Made by a program: the position numbers and the translations under genes. Below, one piece after another: positions 1 to 12,720 of a DNA stretch of 64,000 nucleotides. The notes beneath the pieces are model-generated. The model had not been told where the DNA came from, ran no database searches, and worked only from the letters and a program-made list of their open reading frames with translations. The stretch covers positions 58,837,666-58,901,665 of the forward strand of contig NC_052018.1 in NCBI RefSeq assembly GCF_015832195.1, given 5' to 3'. The stretch comes from Motacilla alba alba. Lineage: Eukaryota > Chordata > Aves > Passeriformes > Motacillidae. Position 1 is the first letter of the stretch; the number at the start of each line of letters is the position of its first letter.

Positions 1-3000
1 ATAAAGTTCAGAGGGTCTGCAAGGGGACTTTAGCACCTTTAAAATGTCACCATCTATCAATGTGCCTTATTTCAGGTGATATTTTGATCTCAGACCCATT
101 GTGACCTTTCATGTACTTCTCTGTTTATCTGGTTTTCCATGGACTTCTGAGTTAATGCATTTTTGAGTAAATATCTTATTGCAAATTTGTCATAAGAAAA
201 CCAAAAGCAGCCCAAACCCTGTCAGGGGAGATTTCAAAGGCTCCAAACTCCTAATATCTGTAATTCACAGCATAAGCTGGACTCAGGCATTCTCAGCACT
301 CCTTATGCTTTTTTATTTTCTCCACAGCAACAGTCAAGCTGTGCTCCGGTGACAGAAAATCTGTCATGACATTACGAATCTTCCTCCAGCCAGTGTTCCA
401 CAGACACCAAGCTGAACAGCATTTTGGCACAGGCAGGTGGGAAATGGGTATGAGGGGTGAGGGAGAGCCAAGACACTGATGCTCTGAAGCAATCCATCTC
501 TTAAACAGCCTTAGAGGAGGCATCAAGCTGCTTTTCACCAGTGGAAGTGATTCTGCCACTGCTTTCTCTCCCTCCAGTCTCCTCAAGAGCAGTTGTCCCT
601 GAATACACTCTTGTGTGCTGTGCCAGGACAGAATCAAGATCATGTTCTGAAGTTAACTAGATTTAGTCTGCTCTCTCCTTCTAAGGAGCTACTGTTGGTA
701 TCTTTTGCACCACTGAATTAGAATGAGCCTTGTGTAATCCCAAATCCCCTTTCAGCCTGTATTTATTATTCAATTTAGTAGAACTGCAGTTCTGATTTTT
801 TTTCACTGTAATTTTCTTTACAGAAATGTTTGCTTGAAATAGGACTATTTTCTGCAGTTAGACTGATCAGGGGTTTGTATCTTAGTAGTACTACACACAA
901 AGGAATCTGCATTTTATTTGTGAATCTTCAGAAACATTTATTTAAAATTTGCTAGTCTATTATGTTTACAGTCTACTCATTCTCTAACCTGCTTGTGTTA
1001 TCACAGATGGGGAAAAATATCAGTAAACACATGAGCCTCCATCTGTTCCTCAAAATGAAATGAACTTTCAAAGTTTAAATTATTAAGAGTAAACTCCTGA
1101 TACTAGGAAAGCTTGGCACAGAAAGCCCAGGGCTGATTTTGATGTTAATGAGGATTCTACCACTGGCTTGTGATGAAAGTTAACAGACCAGCTGCAGAAG
1201 AAGCTGTTGCTCCACTCTTTGCATCAGCCTTCTATTTTTATTATATTATTATGGGGAGAAACAAGTTTTCCTCATAGCTTTGAAAATAGAAACATTTATC
1301 AGTTTGCACGGACTTAGTTTACAGTGTTAAAATTTTTGTCAAACCAGGGTTCTTGGTTGGAAACTAATTCAGAATTATTTATATATGCTGAACGTCTGTG
1401 TAGCGTCTTGTGTATCTTTGTGCTTCCACCATGATTTTATGGTAGACTGGCAGCATCTTAGTGATTACCCCTTTGCACCGCTTGCCAAAATAAATACAGT
1501 GTGTAGCTTACAGCTTTCTCCCAGAGAAGGACATGATTTTAATTTACTTTACATGTCCCAGAAAGCAATGGCCTGCATCAAATATACTTCTTGGCAATTT
1601 TCCTGTGGAAACGCCTTTCTGCTGTGGGAGCTGGTGGCTCACTGTCCTTGCCCCTGCTCCAAGGCTGTGCAAAAACTTGTGTTCCAACAGGAACTTGGAG
1701 GTATGTGGCAAGATGCTGAGAAGAAGAAAGGAAGAAGACCAAAGGTGGTGCATTAGCTTGGATTAAGGGATTTCTTATCTGCTTTTTTATGAGGGGAGGT
1801 GAGATATATTTGATTGATTCTGAAGAGGGCTCCATAGTGACCAAGGCAGGTTTTCAGGACATTGAATATGTTAACTTTAAGCTTCCTTTAGTTGTTTTTA
1901 AATTATTTTTTTATTTTCTGTATTTCCAAAGTCCTTTTGGTTCGCCAGTAACATCTTGTTTTCCTGCATTCACATCTTACTCTCTAGAAGCAGATGCAGG
2001 AAAAAATGATAGACTAGTACTTAGGAGCAGTTAGCATATCTGTGAGCCTACCTACCTTTACACCTTGTGGCAAAGAAATGTGCCCCCCTCTTTTGAAAAG
2101 GCAGCATTTCACATCTGCTTCACAGGGAGGTGCAAGAAGTGGTCAAACCTGCCTTTACTTGCCAGCACTGTAGCTTTGAGATAAGCTGTGTATTGAATCC
2201 CATATGAGGTAAATTTGTGGTTTGGCTCAAGGGGAGAGCAGGCTTCCAGGAATTATTAGGCTAACACTGACAATCTGGACCAGTGTCACAGAAGAGTGCA
2301 ATCCCAGAGGTTGTCAAGTCAGGCTGTGTTGCCCTAGGAGAGTTGTGTAAGCAAGCATCCACAGAGCCACCTGTCTCCAGCCTGCCCTGAGGACCTAAAT
2401 TTCCATAAATTTCCAGCAAAATCACTTCCCTTGTCTTAATTGTAAAGGAAAAAGAGCTTATTAAATTTCATACTTATTAGGAAGACATGCTCCCCTGCTC
2501 TGATTTTTTTTTCAGTTTAGAGATCATCCTTTTCTTTTGCTTTAAAGGGAAAAGAAATGCTTTTCTTGGGCAGTATTTAATAAGCACTGTTAACTTACAG
2601 AAGTATGAAAAAACCAATTCGACAAGCTATTTAGTTTCAGTGTGTATTCTGATAATTTTAAAAAATGCTGAGAATTTAATTCTTTTAAGTATCTCAGGGA
2701 ACTTTGAGAGGTCCATTTCTGAGCACTAGATATTTAAATCCTCAGCCCACACTCACCCCATGGTGCATTCCATCAATAACAGGAATGTCTGCCAGTTTTC
2801 TCTCATGGGTTCAGCAGTGAAGATATGTGGATTTAAAGACAAGGTGATTTAAGACTGATTTTCATGAATATCATGTTCAATAGCTTCTGTGACAAGACTG
2901 ATAATGGATTTTATCCAGCTTTAAATACTACCCATCAAAGACCTGGTGCTACTTTCCTGAGAAAGCACCAGTACTGCCCATTGCACTCTGATTATCAGAT

Positions 3001-5404
3001 GATACTGTCCCATAGTTGCACAAAGCACAAGTTCCTAAGACATCTTTCCTTCAGAATAAATTATTATCTGGGAAAGAGATGGAATGTTTTCATCTTTGAC
3101 CTCTGCAATAGCAAGTGGTAAAGATGTAACGGTGTTCTGTGATATTTTAAAGTATAAAAAGGCTCAGATTGGAACATCTTTTGCCATTAAATATTTTTAA
3201 AAATATCACCTTCTATTTCAGTAAAATAGACTACAGTAGCTTGCACTTCTATATTCTGCACTAGAGTAAAAAAAATCCTGATGCACTTTTCCATATTCAC
3301 TTTTTTACAGATGTGATGCTTTGAAAAGGTAGAACACAGAGAATTGAGTTTCAGATGTGTTGTCCTATGTGTTCAGGGAGGAAAAGAAGAATTAAAAACA
3401 AAATTAAAAGCCAAAATACATTTTTCAAAATCAGTGCTTTTGTTTCAAAGATGAAGATTTTCTTTTCTTGCCAGAAGCTTTAACAAAATCCTGGAGCCTG
3501 GGTGACTTTTTTGTACCAGTCCACCTCTAGTCTGCTCTTAGTCTAGAAGTTCTGCTGCAGACAGGCATGGGAAATAGGATATGGGTTTTGTTTTCCACAT
3601 ACTTATGAACATGTGGCTATAAAGTATTGCATTATTATTTTTTTTTATTTCCATCCTTTCTTTGCTTCTCTGTCCTTCAAACTTCCTACCACAGTTAAAT
3701 GAAATAAAGCAGCCATGACTGTAGCCCCCAGAAATAATCTTGTATAGACTCATGCAAAGCCTTGACACGATTTTTTGATAACAAACTAAGATTGAATATG
3801 CCAGGAAACTGTTATTCTTCTCAAAGTACTATAGAGGTGGGAAGTGCAAAAAGAAAAAAGAGTGAGTTTTTTGTTGTTTTGGTTTTTTTCATTTAGAACA
3901 CACTGCTAATTAGGAGGATAGCACCGAACCCCATAGAGAGTAAGTATTAATGCAATTTAAAATTGTTCTTAGAACTGCTTCTGCCATTTCATATTCATTG
4001 CACAAGTGACAGAAATATTTTGGTAAGCCCAAGTAAACTGTGAAGCTCTTGCAAGGAAAATGTTCCCTTCAATAAAGAAAAATATTTGTGTAGCAACATC
4101 ATCAGGAAGAAATTTCAGAGTAGCTCACAGCAGTCATAGACAAGTTATAAGAATGAGGCAAGAGGCTTCTTGCCAAGAGCAACTCTTGTTTACTGCCAAG
4201 CTGGCAAATACCCTATCTTCCCTGGGATCTCTTGTGTGTGGGAAACTCTCTTCCACAAGTCTTCAGCAGTTTTAATGGTTACATTTTTGGGTAAAGACCC
4301 TTCAGCTCACTCACTTCAATCAAGCTACAGGTAAAGCTAAGTGATCATCTTCACTTATCCCCAGGAAGCCTTTTCATGTCCCCCAGACTGCCATACTGAT
4401 AAGGTCTCTTGCAGGGTAGATGTCAGACCCCTTCTGAGCCTTCTGTGTACAGTAAAAGGAGACAGATTATTTGGCATCAGTGTCCCACAGTTTTCAAATT
4501 CACTGAGCACCTTATAAAAGAGGGAATAAAAAGATATGACTCCTGGTCTGGATAGGAGACAAAGGAGAAAGCAAAGTAAAACTGGCAGAAAAGCCAACCT
4601 CCCTGTACTAGTGCCTGAAGAATTTTTTTGAAGAATATAATTTACAAATGTTTGCAAGAAAACAACTAGTTTCATGTCTGCTCAGGAAGCTGGAGTAATG
4701 GATTGCTAAATAAGGTTGGGGAGGTGGAATAGCAGGCTTACTCCTCTAACCTTGTCAAACGGAGCTCGAAACTATAAAATCACAGCTCTAAGTACTAAAT
4801 GGGCAACTCTCTGGAGATAGTGTAATTGAGGAAATTATGGAATGTCATGTTAGAAGACTTACTGCAAATTTTTCAAGTCTCAGGCTGCCCAAGTCATTGA
4901 AATGATGCCTCATAAAGAAGCACATTCTTCTGTCCTCTATTGAAATGGAACTTTGCAGAAGCGTAATACATGGGGTGATTCAGTCCAGGACCATAGGTAC
5001 ATGACTGGTGCTTGTCTGTTAGTTACTTTAATTAGTCTTCCTGAAATGAGTGCCTAAGGTCTATGTCTGGTCAGTGAAGAGAGGAATGTCTATAGAAGGT
5101 CTTCACAGGGATGTATCATCTGCTTCTGCTGTAAGGGGACAAGCATTTCCTGTTGAGAGCTTCAGAAGCACTTTATTTTTTTCCACTGAGGAGGACGAGT
5201 GTTCCCTTCACTACTTGTACTCAGAAACAAATTCAGAGCTTACACTAGTTGGGAAACGTCATGAGCATACCTATTAAAATAAAATAACCATCTTAATAGT
5301 CCTGGTAATCTCCATTCTTTTTTAATCTGAGCAAACCTTGGTACTAAGTCTTGCTTTGTCCCTGTAAACTGAGCAATGTACTGTCCTGACGATTATCAGT
5401 GCCA
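1..5404. other. Non-coding A+T-rich DNA, no gene recognised
   Basis: No coding exon, RNA gene or repeat family was recognised. Open frames are short (about 120 codons at most), overlap on both strands and show no domain. Short poly-A and poly-T runs are scattered through it. The composition and lack of structure fit intron or intergenic DNA of a bird macrochromosome. A diverged old repeat could be missed by eye. Confidence 0.6.
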
Positions 5405-5409
5405 ATAGA

Positions 5410-5987
5410 TGTACTGAGTCTGGCTAGGATGGAGTTAATTTTCTTCATAGGGATCCTTGTGTGCTATGTTTTGGATTTTTGTCCAAAACAGTGTTGATAA
5501 CACATTAATGTTATAGCTGCTGCTGAGCAGACACTGAACAGCATCAAGGATTTCTCTGCTTCTCACACTACCTTGTCAGTGGGCTGGCTGGGGGTGCATA
5601 AGAGGCTGTGAGGAGACACAGCTGGCATAGCTGATCACAACCAAACAAAGGGATATTCCCAACCATATGACATTGGGATCAGCAATAAAAGCTGTCGAAG
5701 AAAAAGGAAGGATGGAGATTGAGAGTTGTAGCATCTGTTTCCCCAAGTCACTGTAACACGCGATGGACCATGGCTTTCCAGGACATGGCTAAACAGATGG
5801 GAAGCTGTGAATGAATTTTTGGTTTTGCTTTACTTGTGCACACAGCTTTGCTTTATCAATTAAACTCTTTATCTCAATGAAAGATTTTTGTTGCTTTCAC
5901 TTTTCTGGTTCTCTTCTTCATCCTGTTGGTGAGGAGTGAGTAAGCATCTGCCTGGGCTGAGCTACCTACAAGGATTATCCCATAACA
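5410..5987 (+). mobile_element. Solo LTR of an avian endogenous retrovirus (ERVL-like)
   Basis: A complete but diverged LTR of about 578 bp. It begins TGTACTGAGTCTGGCT, close to the family start TGTGCTGGTTTTGGCT, and ends in a degraded form of the family end TTAAACCACAACA. In between are the family blocks GGAGTTAATTTTCTTC (from about 5431), AGGAGACACAGC, GGGATATTCC and ACCATATGACATT. They are followed by AGCAATAAAAGC as a TATA/poly-A-like signal and by ATCAATTAAACTCTTTATCTC in the R/U5 part. No gag, pol or env remains on either side, so this is a solo LTR left by recombination. The flanks ATAGA (5405-5409) and GTAGA (5988-5992) look like a 5 bp target duplication with one mutation, as expected for ERVL-type integration. 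Family recognition is from memory of avian LTRs; the class assignment is inference. Confidence 0.85.
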
Positions 5988-7280
5988 GTAGAGAAGTCCT
6001 TCAAATAGTTGTTATCTTTAAGAAAGATATATTAGAGAAAAATAATTTTAAAAAGGGTTTTAATAAGATGTACCAAATAATTTCTTTAATTTTTTGCTTT
6101 TGACAAGAGTCTATTAGGCAAGATACTATTTTCCCAAACAAAGGTGTGAATATTTGCCTATGCTGTTGTGCAAACAGAAGACTTAATGCCTATTCTGATT
6201 TTAACATGGGGTAGAACAGAAAAAAAAGCAAGTACCATATGAATCACAAAAGATATTTTCAGAATTCTAATGATTTATTTGGATATAGGAACTACTGAAC
6301 TAACTCTTTGAAGAGTAAGAAGGGAACATTTTTTTAATAAAATCTGCACATACTCCTCCCACTTCTGTGAATGGTGAAGAAGTTGAGGCAGTAAGTGGTT
6401 AGTGATGTAAGAGCTATCATCAGTCACACACAGGTGGAAAAACTGAAGAAAATTCTAATCTTGATGGAACATTGCCTTCCCCATTAATGAATCCAGCAAC
6501 ATTTCCAGACAGATATCTCTTGAGAAATTAATGTTACTCAAATACAAAGACCTGTGGAACTAGGGAAAGCATGTAATTACATTAAGTCCAGAGAACCTGT
6601 TACAACTGTTGATTAGGCTTTTCTATTACAGAGAACTACTCTAGAGAATTAATTTGCTAGAATTCCATATATATGAGAGAATAATAAAGTTAGTTACTTT
6701 TAAAAAGTTATTATTGAATTTGGCATCCCAATCAGTTACTTAATTTTAACTGAGGTTCTGAAACATTTCATACTGCATTTTTCAAAGTTTTGTCTCATCT
6801 TTCCTCTAATGGAGTTTCTACTACAGAATCTTAGAAGTTAAAGCTGGAAAATACTTATTGCATCACCTTTTCTGTCTCTTTGATTTTAGCAAACATGAGT
6901 GATGAAACTGTTCCTTTGATCACTTATTTGACTTAATCTTGGAAACTAGCTAACAGGATTTCTCCATGCTCTGTCTAATCTACTTTGCAAAGAAAAATCC
7001 CAACCTCAAGCCCTGAAAAACCCGTAAAGACAGTAAAAACAATTAATAGAGCAGCTGAAGGTACATCCTATGTTTTAAATCAATAATTACTCTAATTTAA
7101 GTTTAATGTACATAAGCTGTTTACATATATAATGGAGTTGCCTTCTGAGGACTGGAGGCAGTCCAAGGGTCACGAGAGCTTCAAACTAGAATATCATTGT
7201 CAAATTTAAGATTTCTTGAGTTGCAGTATGCTTAAAAAATGAAATAAGTTGTCATTAAGTTTTAGAAATTAGATGGATAT

Positions 7281-7360
7281 TTATTGAATACTATTGGTAG
7301 TATATGAATACTATTGATATTATAAGAATATTATAGATATTATATGAATATTATTGATAT
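7281..7360. repeat. Tandem repeat, four 20 bp units
   Basis: Four consecutive 20 bp units at 7281, 7301, 7321 and 7341. Units 2 and 4 read TATATGAATAYTATTGATAT and differ at one base; units 1 and 3 are more diverged. The array is A+T-rich and probably arose by slippage or local duplication. No function is evident. Confidence 0.85.
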
Positions 7361-8873
7361 TCTAGCATGCAAGGTAAAAGCCAACCCTAGCTGTACACAC
7401 ACAATGATGGGTTTTATTTTCATTCAGGAAAGAGATGTTGTATTCATGATGGATAATTCCATGAAAACAACATCTCTGGGACTGTTTAAAAATACGCAGA
7501 GTGCTAGGAATTAGTAACAAAACTCAAGAGCAAACACAAAACATGGTGCACCCATGTCTCAACAAAACAGATCTAGTCACACATCTCAGACAGGAAATAG
7601 TAGAATAAGAAAGGTACATAGAGAGACACAAGGTAGGTGATTAAATAGGACAGGTAAGGATAAATCCTGGTCTGGGTCACTTTCTGTATCACAGAGATTA
7701 AAATAGAGAAGACTGTGGAAGACAAAACAGGTGAAGGGAGATATGAGAGAGCTCTGTAAAATCTTGACCATCCTGGGAATGATTAGTCACTGTTCTTTAC
7801 GTAAGAACAAGGAAGCATCAAATGAAATTAACTTCTAGTAGGTTAACACAAATAAAAGGGAGTACACAGGCCCCTTGTAGAATTTATTGCTAGAGGAAAC
7901 CTTGGATGCCAAAACTTAAGATGAGTTTAGAAAGTTGCTTCAGAAAATGGTTTGCCAAATTAAGGTAAGAAAATTCCACCAAGGTCTATAAACCACACAA
8001 AAAGGAACTCTGGGCCAGGAAATCCCTAAGCTGCAGATTGACAGTAGTCGTGAGGTATTTTACTGTGGGTAATTTGAGGAGATTCATATCTACTTGTTTT
8101 ATCCTTATCTTGTGGTATCTGATAATCTGATATTTCACTTCCTGAAATAGGATACTGAGGTAAATGAATCTCTGGCCTGTAACAGCATAGCTGATATTGT
8201 GCCCTTGTCCCAGAGCAGAAAGAAAAGTGACAAAACACCCTCTCTTTACTTCCTGTTTAATACACTTCCACCTATTTCTCAATATGGATTGAACATATTG
8301 CAAAGTTTCTTGGTAAAACATGAGCTCTGGCTCATCCTTGCTCCAAATACACTCTGCCTTCAGGATGATACTGGAAATAACAGCCAAGGCAGGTCCACCC
8401 TGCCACTGCCTCCAGGATATGGCAGTATCTTGGAAAAACACCTGTCCCTAGTGCCCTAGTGCATATATACTGGGATGTATTTTTAAATATACTGAAGGAA
8501 ACAGCCTCAGGTTTTAGACTGGGGCCAGATGGGTGATTGAAGTGAAAATAACACAGATATACAGAGGAATGGTGACTCCAAAAAAACTGAACTGTCTGGT
8601 TAATATGATGCACAAACTCTGAACAGTACTGCATGTCATCTACCTTATATTTCAATATTGTGTTCATAAAAATAAGAAATAAAGATCTGATGCATCTCAG
8701 AACATTGAAAATTTAAAGCTATTTTTGAAACTGACTTCAAATCTTTGATTTTACTAGTGAACGCTTTGTTGAGGAAGAGACAAGCAGCTACTAAAATCAT
8801 GACACTACATTTAAAAGTGGAATTTAAGACTCATGTTTTCAGATTTACAGAATTTATATTATTATTTATATTA

Positions 8874-8898
8874 CCTGTTATATTAATAATATAACAGG
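8874..8898. repeat. Perfect palindrome, 12 bp arms, 1 nt centre
   Basis: CCTGTTATATTA, a single A, then its exact reverse complement TAATATAACAGG. It sits in an A+T-rich stretch and could extrude as a cruciform or fold into a tight hairpin in RNA. No known element is recognised around it. Confidence 0.85.
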
Positions 8899-10927
8899 AC
8901 ACCACATATGCACATTTATGACCATCTCCGTTTTATTCTCCTGAATGCAGAGAACTGCACTATCAAAAGTACAAGCAGAAAAAAAATGCACGCTATAAAA
9001 TATTCATTATTGAGTCTTTCCCTCACAAATACAAGTTTTACAACTGAAATTTTCTCATTTAGTTATGTTTTAAGTAGGATAAATGTAGCTTGAATTTACT
9101 ATTCCTCTTCCCCATCACTTGATGTCTGACCAAATCAGGGAATATTTAAATCAAATTTTTAAGTGAAAAGTTAAATTGTGTCTCCTCTCCCAGAAGTTAA
9201 CATGTTCCCAGTGCTTTCCATTCTCATTGTTTACCTGTGGTGGATATGGAAGCAAATATACTACAGGACATACCATGAACAGCTGCAGCAACAGCACCAA
9301 CAAAAGCAACATGTGTTGTTGGGCCTTTGGTTTCCAGGTGCTTGAGACACAGCTGATGTTCCTTCATTTTGTGACTGCTGCCTCTTTCTCATTTCAGCTA
9401 CTTCAGTGCCCAAGTGGCTATAAGAACACAGACATAAGAGATGTACAGAATTACTACAGACCATCATAAATTACATTCACATTTCTACAGCAATGCAGGA
9501 TGCAACTGCTTCTCACAGCACATGGCAACAAAAGCATGTGACCATCAACTGAGCCAGCCAAGGAATAGTTTCACTGTGCTGAAAGCAGTTTCCAGAAGAA
9601 CACATCTCAGGGATACACGCTCCTGTGCCGCTGAACCATGCCCATTTTTACTGCTTTGGCTGGACTCAAAGAGCTGTTTATTATCAGTGTTTTTAACAGC
9701 AAGCCATACAGCTTTTGTAGCACTTGGGAGAGAGTGCCTTGTTCCTTACCATAGGACTATCACAGCTGTTCCATTGTGCTAAATATACAGCTAAAAATAC
9801 AGCAGAATGGTTATTCACCTTCAACATGAGTTGGAAACTGATTTTTTTTTACTTTTTGACTTCTTTAGTCTATGCTGGACCAATGAAATTGATGTGATAT
9901 TATATCGAGGGCAGCAGTCTGGTAAGGGCCAAGATTTTTTATATGTCATAACTGAGAGGCTTGCTACTTAATAGTTATTCTTGGTAAATAAAATGAATAA
10001 TAAATATGCATTTATAAAATACTTTTCCACCTTTGAGACTATTTTCTCAAAGATCTTCTTTTCTCAAAGTCACAGATCTTCTTTGTTCATTGCCAATTTT
10101 TCCTAGATTTTATTAGGCCCAGATTTTTTTCATCCAAGTGACTTAAAACACGCAGCTGGAAGTAGTATATCATGCATTATCTAGTCTTATAAAGAAGTTT
10201 AACATTTACTGATAAGTTACATTATTTAGGAAGGTTTCGATGTCAGGATCCTTCTAATGGCTCACATCTTTCTACAACAAATTTAAGTTTCCCAGAGTAA
10301 TGGCTAGTACAAACATGTAAATTAGAGTAAAATTTAGTACTTTTGGCTTTGCAAAAGTTACTCTGGAGAGGAGCTTGGTTTAAAACAGAAGTGGGTAGAG
10401 ATGGCCTGGTGTGAGCAGCATGCACTGTGCTCCACACTCCCAGGCATCCTGCTACAACCAGGAGAGCTGGGGAAAGGCAAAATCTGATTGATTTGCCACC
10501 TGGGTACACCATGCACAGACAAAAAAGAGACATGCCACTTCTTCTACATGCACTCAAGCAGCAGCTGTGAAAGTTATTATTTATATGGTTGCTAAAACTC
10601 CCGAGGCTTTTATTCTGCAATGGTGTCTTTCTAGACAGCTTACACACAACCACACACAGCAAGGATACTAAGCTTCAGAACTCAAACCCATGCTCTAAAA
10701 CTCAAGAAACTCAAGGTTGGTGGTTATTTTGGCTTCTTGCATAGCTACCTTTTCCATGTATACTGTCACTGAGTAGAATCAAGTAATTTCTGTAGTATTT
10801 GGTCAAATCAAACAATGAAGAACCATGTAACTATGACTGGTAATTGCACCTGCTAATTCCATTTATATGACTTACAGTTTATAGCTGCTCTTGAAAATTA
10901 AAATGACATGCAAACAAAACCCACACC

Positions 10928-10953
10928 TTTTTTTTTTTTTTTTTTTGACGTCA
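10928..10953. promoter_or_regulatory. Poly-T run ending in a perfect CRE-like octamer
   Basis: A T run of about 19 bases leads directly into TGACGTCA (10946-10953), the palindromic CREB/ATF consensus. There is no CpG-rich context or promoter signal nearby, so a working site is uncertain; one such octamer per 64 kb is expected by chance. Confidence 0.3.
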
Positions 10954-11299
10954 AATGCAAACCTCTGGGGTTAGAAAGGGATGCTCCTGTGTAACTGGAT
11001 AACTGCTCATATTTTTTCAATAGATAGGAAGGAAGGGAAATTGTTGAAGCATAGTACATAGCTCAGATGCAGCTCAGAGAGTAAGTGACAGTATGAAGTC
11101 TTTTTCTCCAAATTACAAACCAGAACTTCTGCTGACTGTGCATGATGCATTTAAATTATTTCATAGATAGCTGTGTCATGCTGTGATTTGGTATTTTTTC
11201 AGCAAGTGCAATGACTGTGGTTAAAGGAACTAAACCCAGATATTTTCAAATGGAATGTTTGTTTCTTTTAAGTAAGATAGTGATTCTAGAAATATTTCT

Positions 11300-11327
11300 A
11301 CAACAACAACAACAACAACAAAAAAAA
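11300..11327. repeat. (CAA)n microsatellite running into poly-A
   Basis: About six CAA units followed by an A run. Simple low-complexity sequence with no sign of function. Confidence 0.9.
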
Positions 11328-11448
11328 CCAAACAAAATTTATTAGTTTCAGAAACCAGTAAGTTATCCATATTTAGGAATTTGTTGGGCTGTAATCCCAT
11401 TAATTCCACCTGTCTACCTGAAGTCAAGCATTTTTTTCACCATTTTAG

Positions 11449-11449
<1 letters not shown>

Positions 11450-11515
<66 letters not shown>
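11450..11515. repeat. (TA)33 dinucleotide microsatellite
   Basis: Uninterrupted alternating T and A for 66 bases. Such tracts mutate quickly in length, extrude as cruciforms and are error-prone in assemblies, so the true length in the genome may differ. Confidence 0.97.
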
Positions 11516-11517
<2 letters not shown>

Positions 11518-12475
11518 GTACTATGGCTAGAATATGTGGCACTATAAATAAAGGGGACAGGATGAAGGTAATCCATTCAGACATGATGATGACCATTGGT
11601 TATTTGCTGTAGTTTCACAAAAACTTTACCACACCACAAGATGCTGCTACCACTAAAATAAATAGCCCTCTCCCTTTTCTTCTGCACAGCTCACAGTCAC
11701 TCATTCCCTCACCTGAGCTGTCCCCCTTCTCTGTGTTGGAAGCAGCATTTGTACAGGGACCTGGTGAATTTGATAAAAGAATAGGCATGATTGAAATTTA
11801 ATCTAGAGGGAAAAGAAAAAAAATAGGTTTAATTTGCTTCAAGTGACTTTCTCATTTACCTCGGGAAGATGTGAGCACTTGGACAGAACAGGGGAGAAAA
11901 CTGAACATCAGGCAGGCAGAAAGAATGTGGGGACCACTTTCTTCCATTCCTGCTCACACTGTCAGCAAGTGATGATGAAATGGGTAGGAATTATGCAGCT
12001 GCAGAAAGGTAAAATCTACAACTGCAGATCCCAACACACAGAATATGGCAGAGAGGGACAGTCAGAAGTGGGGTTTCACAGGAATGGTTCACACCTTTGA
12101 TCCTGACCAGCAACCTCAACCATTGAAAAGTCTCCAGCATTCATCTTTTGGTATGAACTACCACAGCCAACTGTTTCAGAGGTTTGCAAGTTTGGCAGGA
12201 CACAGAATTATGAGGAAATATGGATCTCCATTGTAGAGCATTTCAGGAAAAATGGCTTCCTCCAAGGTTGCTCAGAACCAGTCCAGCCAGTCTTTAGAGC
12301 AGCAGAACTCCTTGCTTTGCTATGTTATAACAGCTCTGGACTATGGGGAGGCACATAATCCATCCTCTTTCTGGCCATGCATTATTTGGTGAAGGAAGAG
12401 AGCAGTCCTTGATTGCAGGCCAAGTTATATGTATCTATTTAGGCTGTATTTGAAAAATAAAAACAAACAGATAAA
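11516..12475. other. Non-coding DNA, no gene recognised
   Basis: Mixed-composition sequence without a recognisable exon or repeat. Short open frames on the + strand near 11.83-12.24 kb have no family resemblance. It ends in a (GAAA)n run that abuts the 3' end of the CR1 fragment. Confidence 0.5.
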
Positions 12476-12490
12476 AGAAAGAAAGAAAGA
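12476..12490. repeat. (GAAA)n run beside the CR1 3' end
   Basis: About four GAAA units (TTTC on the CR1 strand) immediately beyond the CR1 tail. It may be an expansion of the LINE's own 3' tail or of the target site. Confidence 0.7.
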
Positions 12491-12720
12491 ATCATAGAGT
12501 CAGAATCATAGAATGGCTTGGAAGGGATCTGAAAGATCATCTGGTTCCAATCTCTCTGCCATGGGCAGGGACACCTTCCACTAGGCCAGGTTGCTCAATG
12601 CCCCATCCAATATGGCCTTGAACACTGACAGGGATGGATGGGGCACCCACACCTTCTCTTGGCCACTTTTTCCAGTGCCTCACTGCTCTCACAGTAAAGA
12701 ATTCTTTTCTTAAGGAAGGA
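12491..12720 (-). mobile_element. CR1 LINE 3' fragment
   Basis: Read on the minus strand, this is a 5'-truncated CR1 copy. It contains the decayed end of the reverse-transcriptase ORF; the residues EFFTVRAVRHWKKWPREG match the usual CR1 C-terminal block FFTxRAVKHWNRLPREV. The short CR1 3' UTR follows, ending in the repeated ATTCTATGATTCT motif at low coordinates. 5' truncation is normal for CR1. The upstream edge lies near a (GGAA)n patch at about 12710-12735 and is approximate. The copy cannot move on its own. Confidence 0.92.

Larger units (their letters stand above)
5993..11299. other. Non-coding A+T-rich DNA, no gene recognised
   Basis: No gene was recognised. The stretch holds the tandem repeat at 7281-7360, the palindrome at 8874-8898 and the poly-T/CRE pair near 10.95 kb, listed separately. 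Two overlapping minus-strand frames at 7986-8667 (151 and 111 codons) are the longest here. They show no recognisable domain and have no clear splice context. Confidence 0.55.

Noticed and set aside
6365..6440. Possible MIR-type SINE in antisense (AAGTTGAGGCAGTAAGTGG ... TCAGTCACACAC)
   Set aside because: It resembles the MIR block GAAACTGAGGCACAGAGAGG...GTCACACAGC, but the match is short and gapped. Needs a repeat-library alignment before it can be called.
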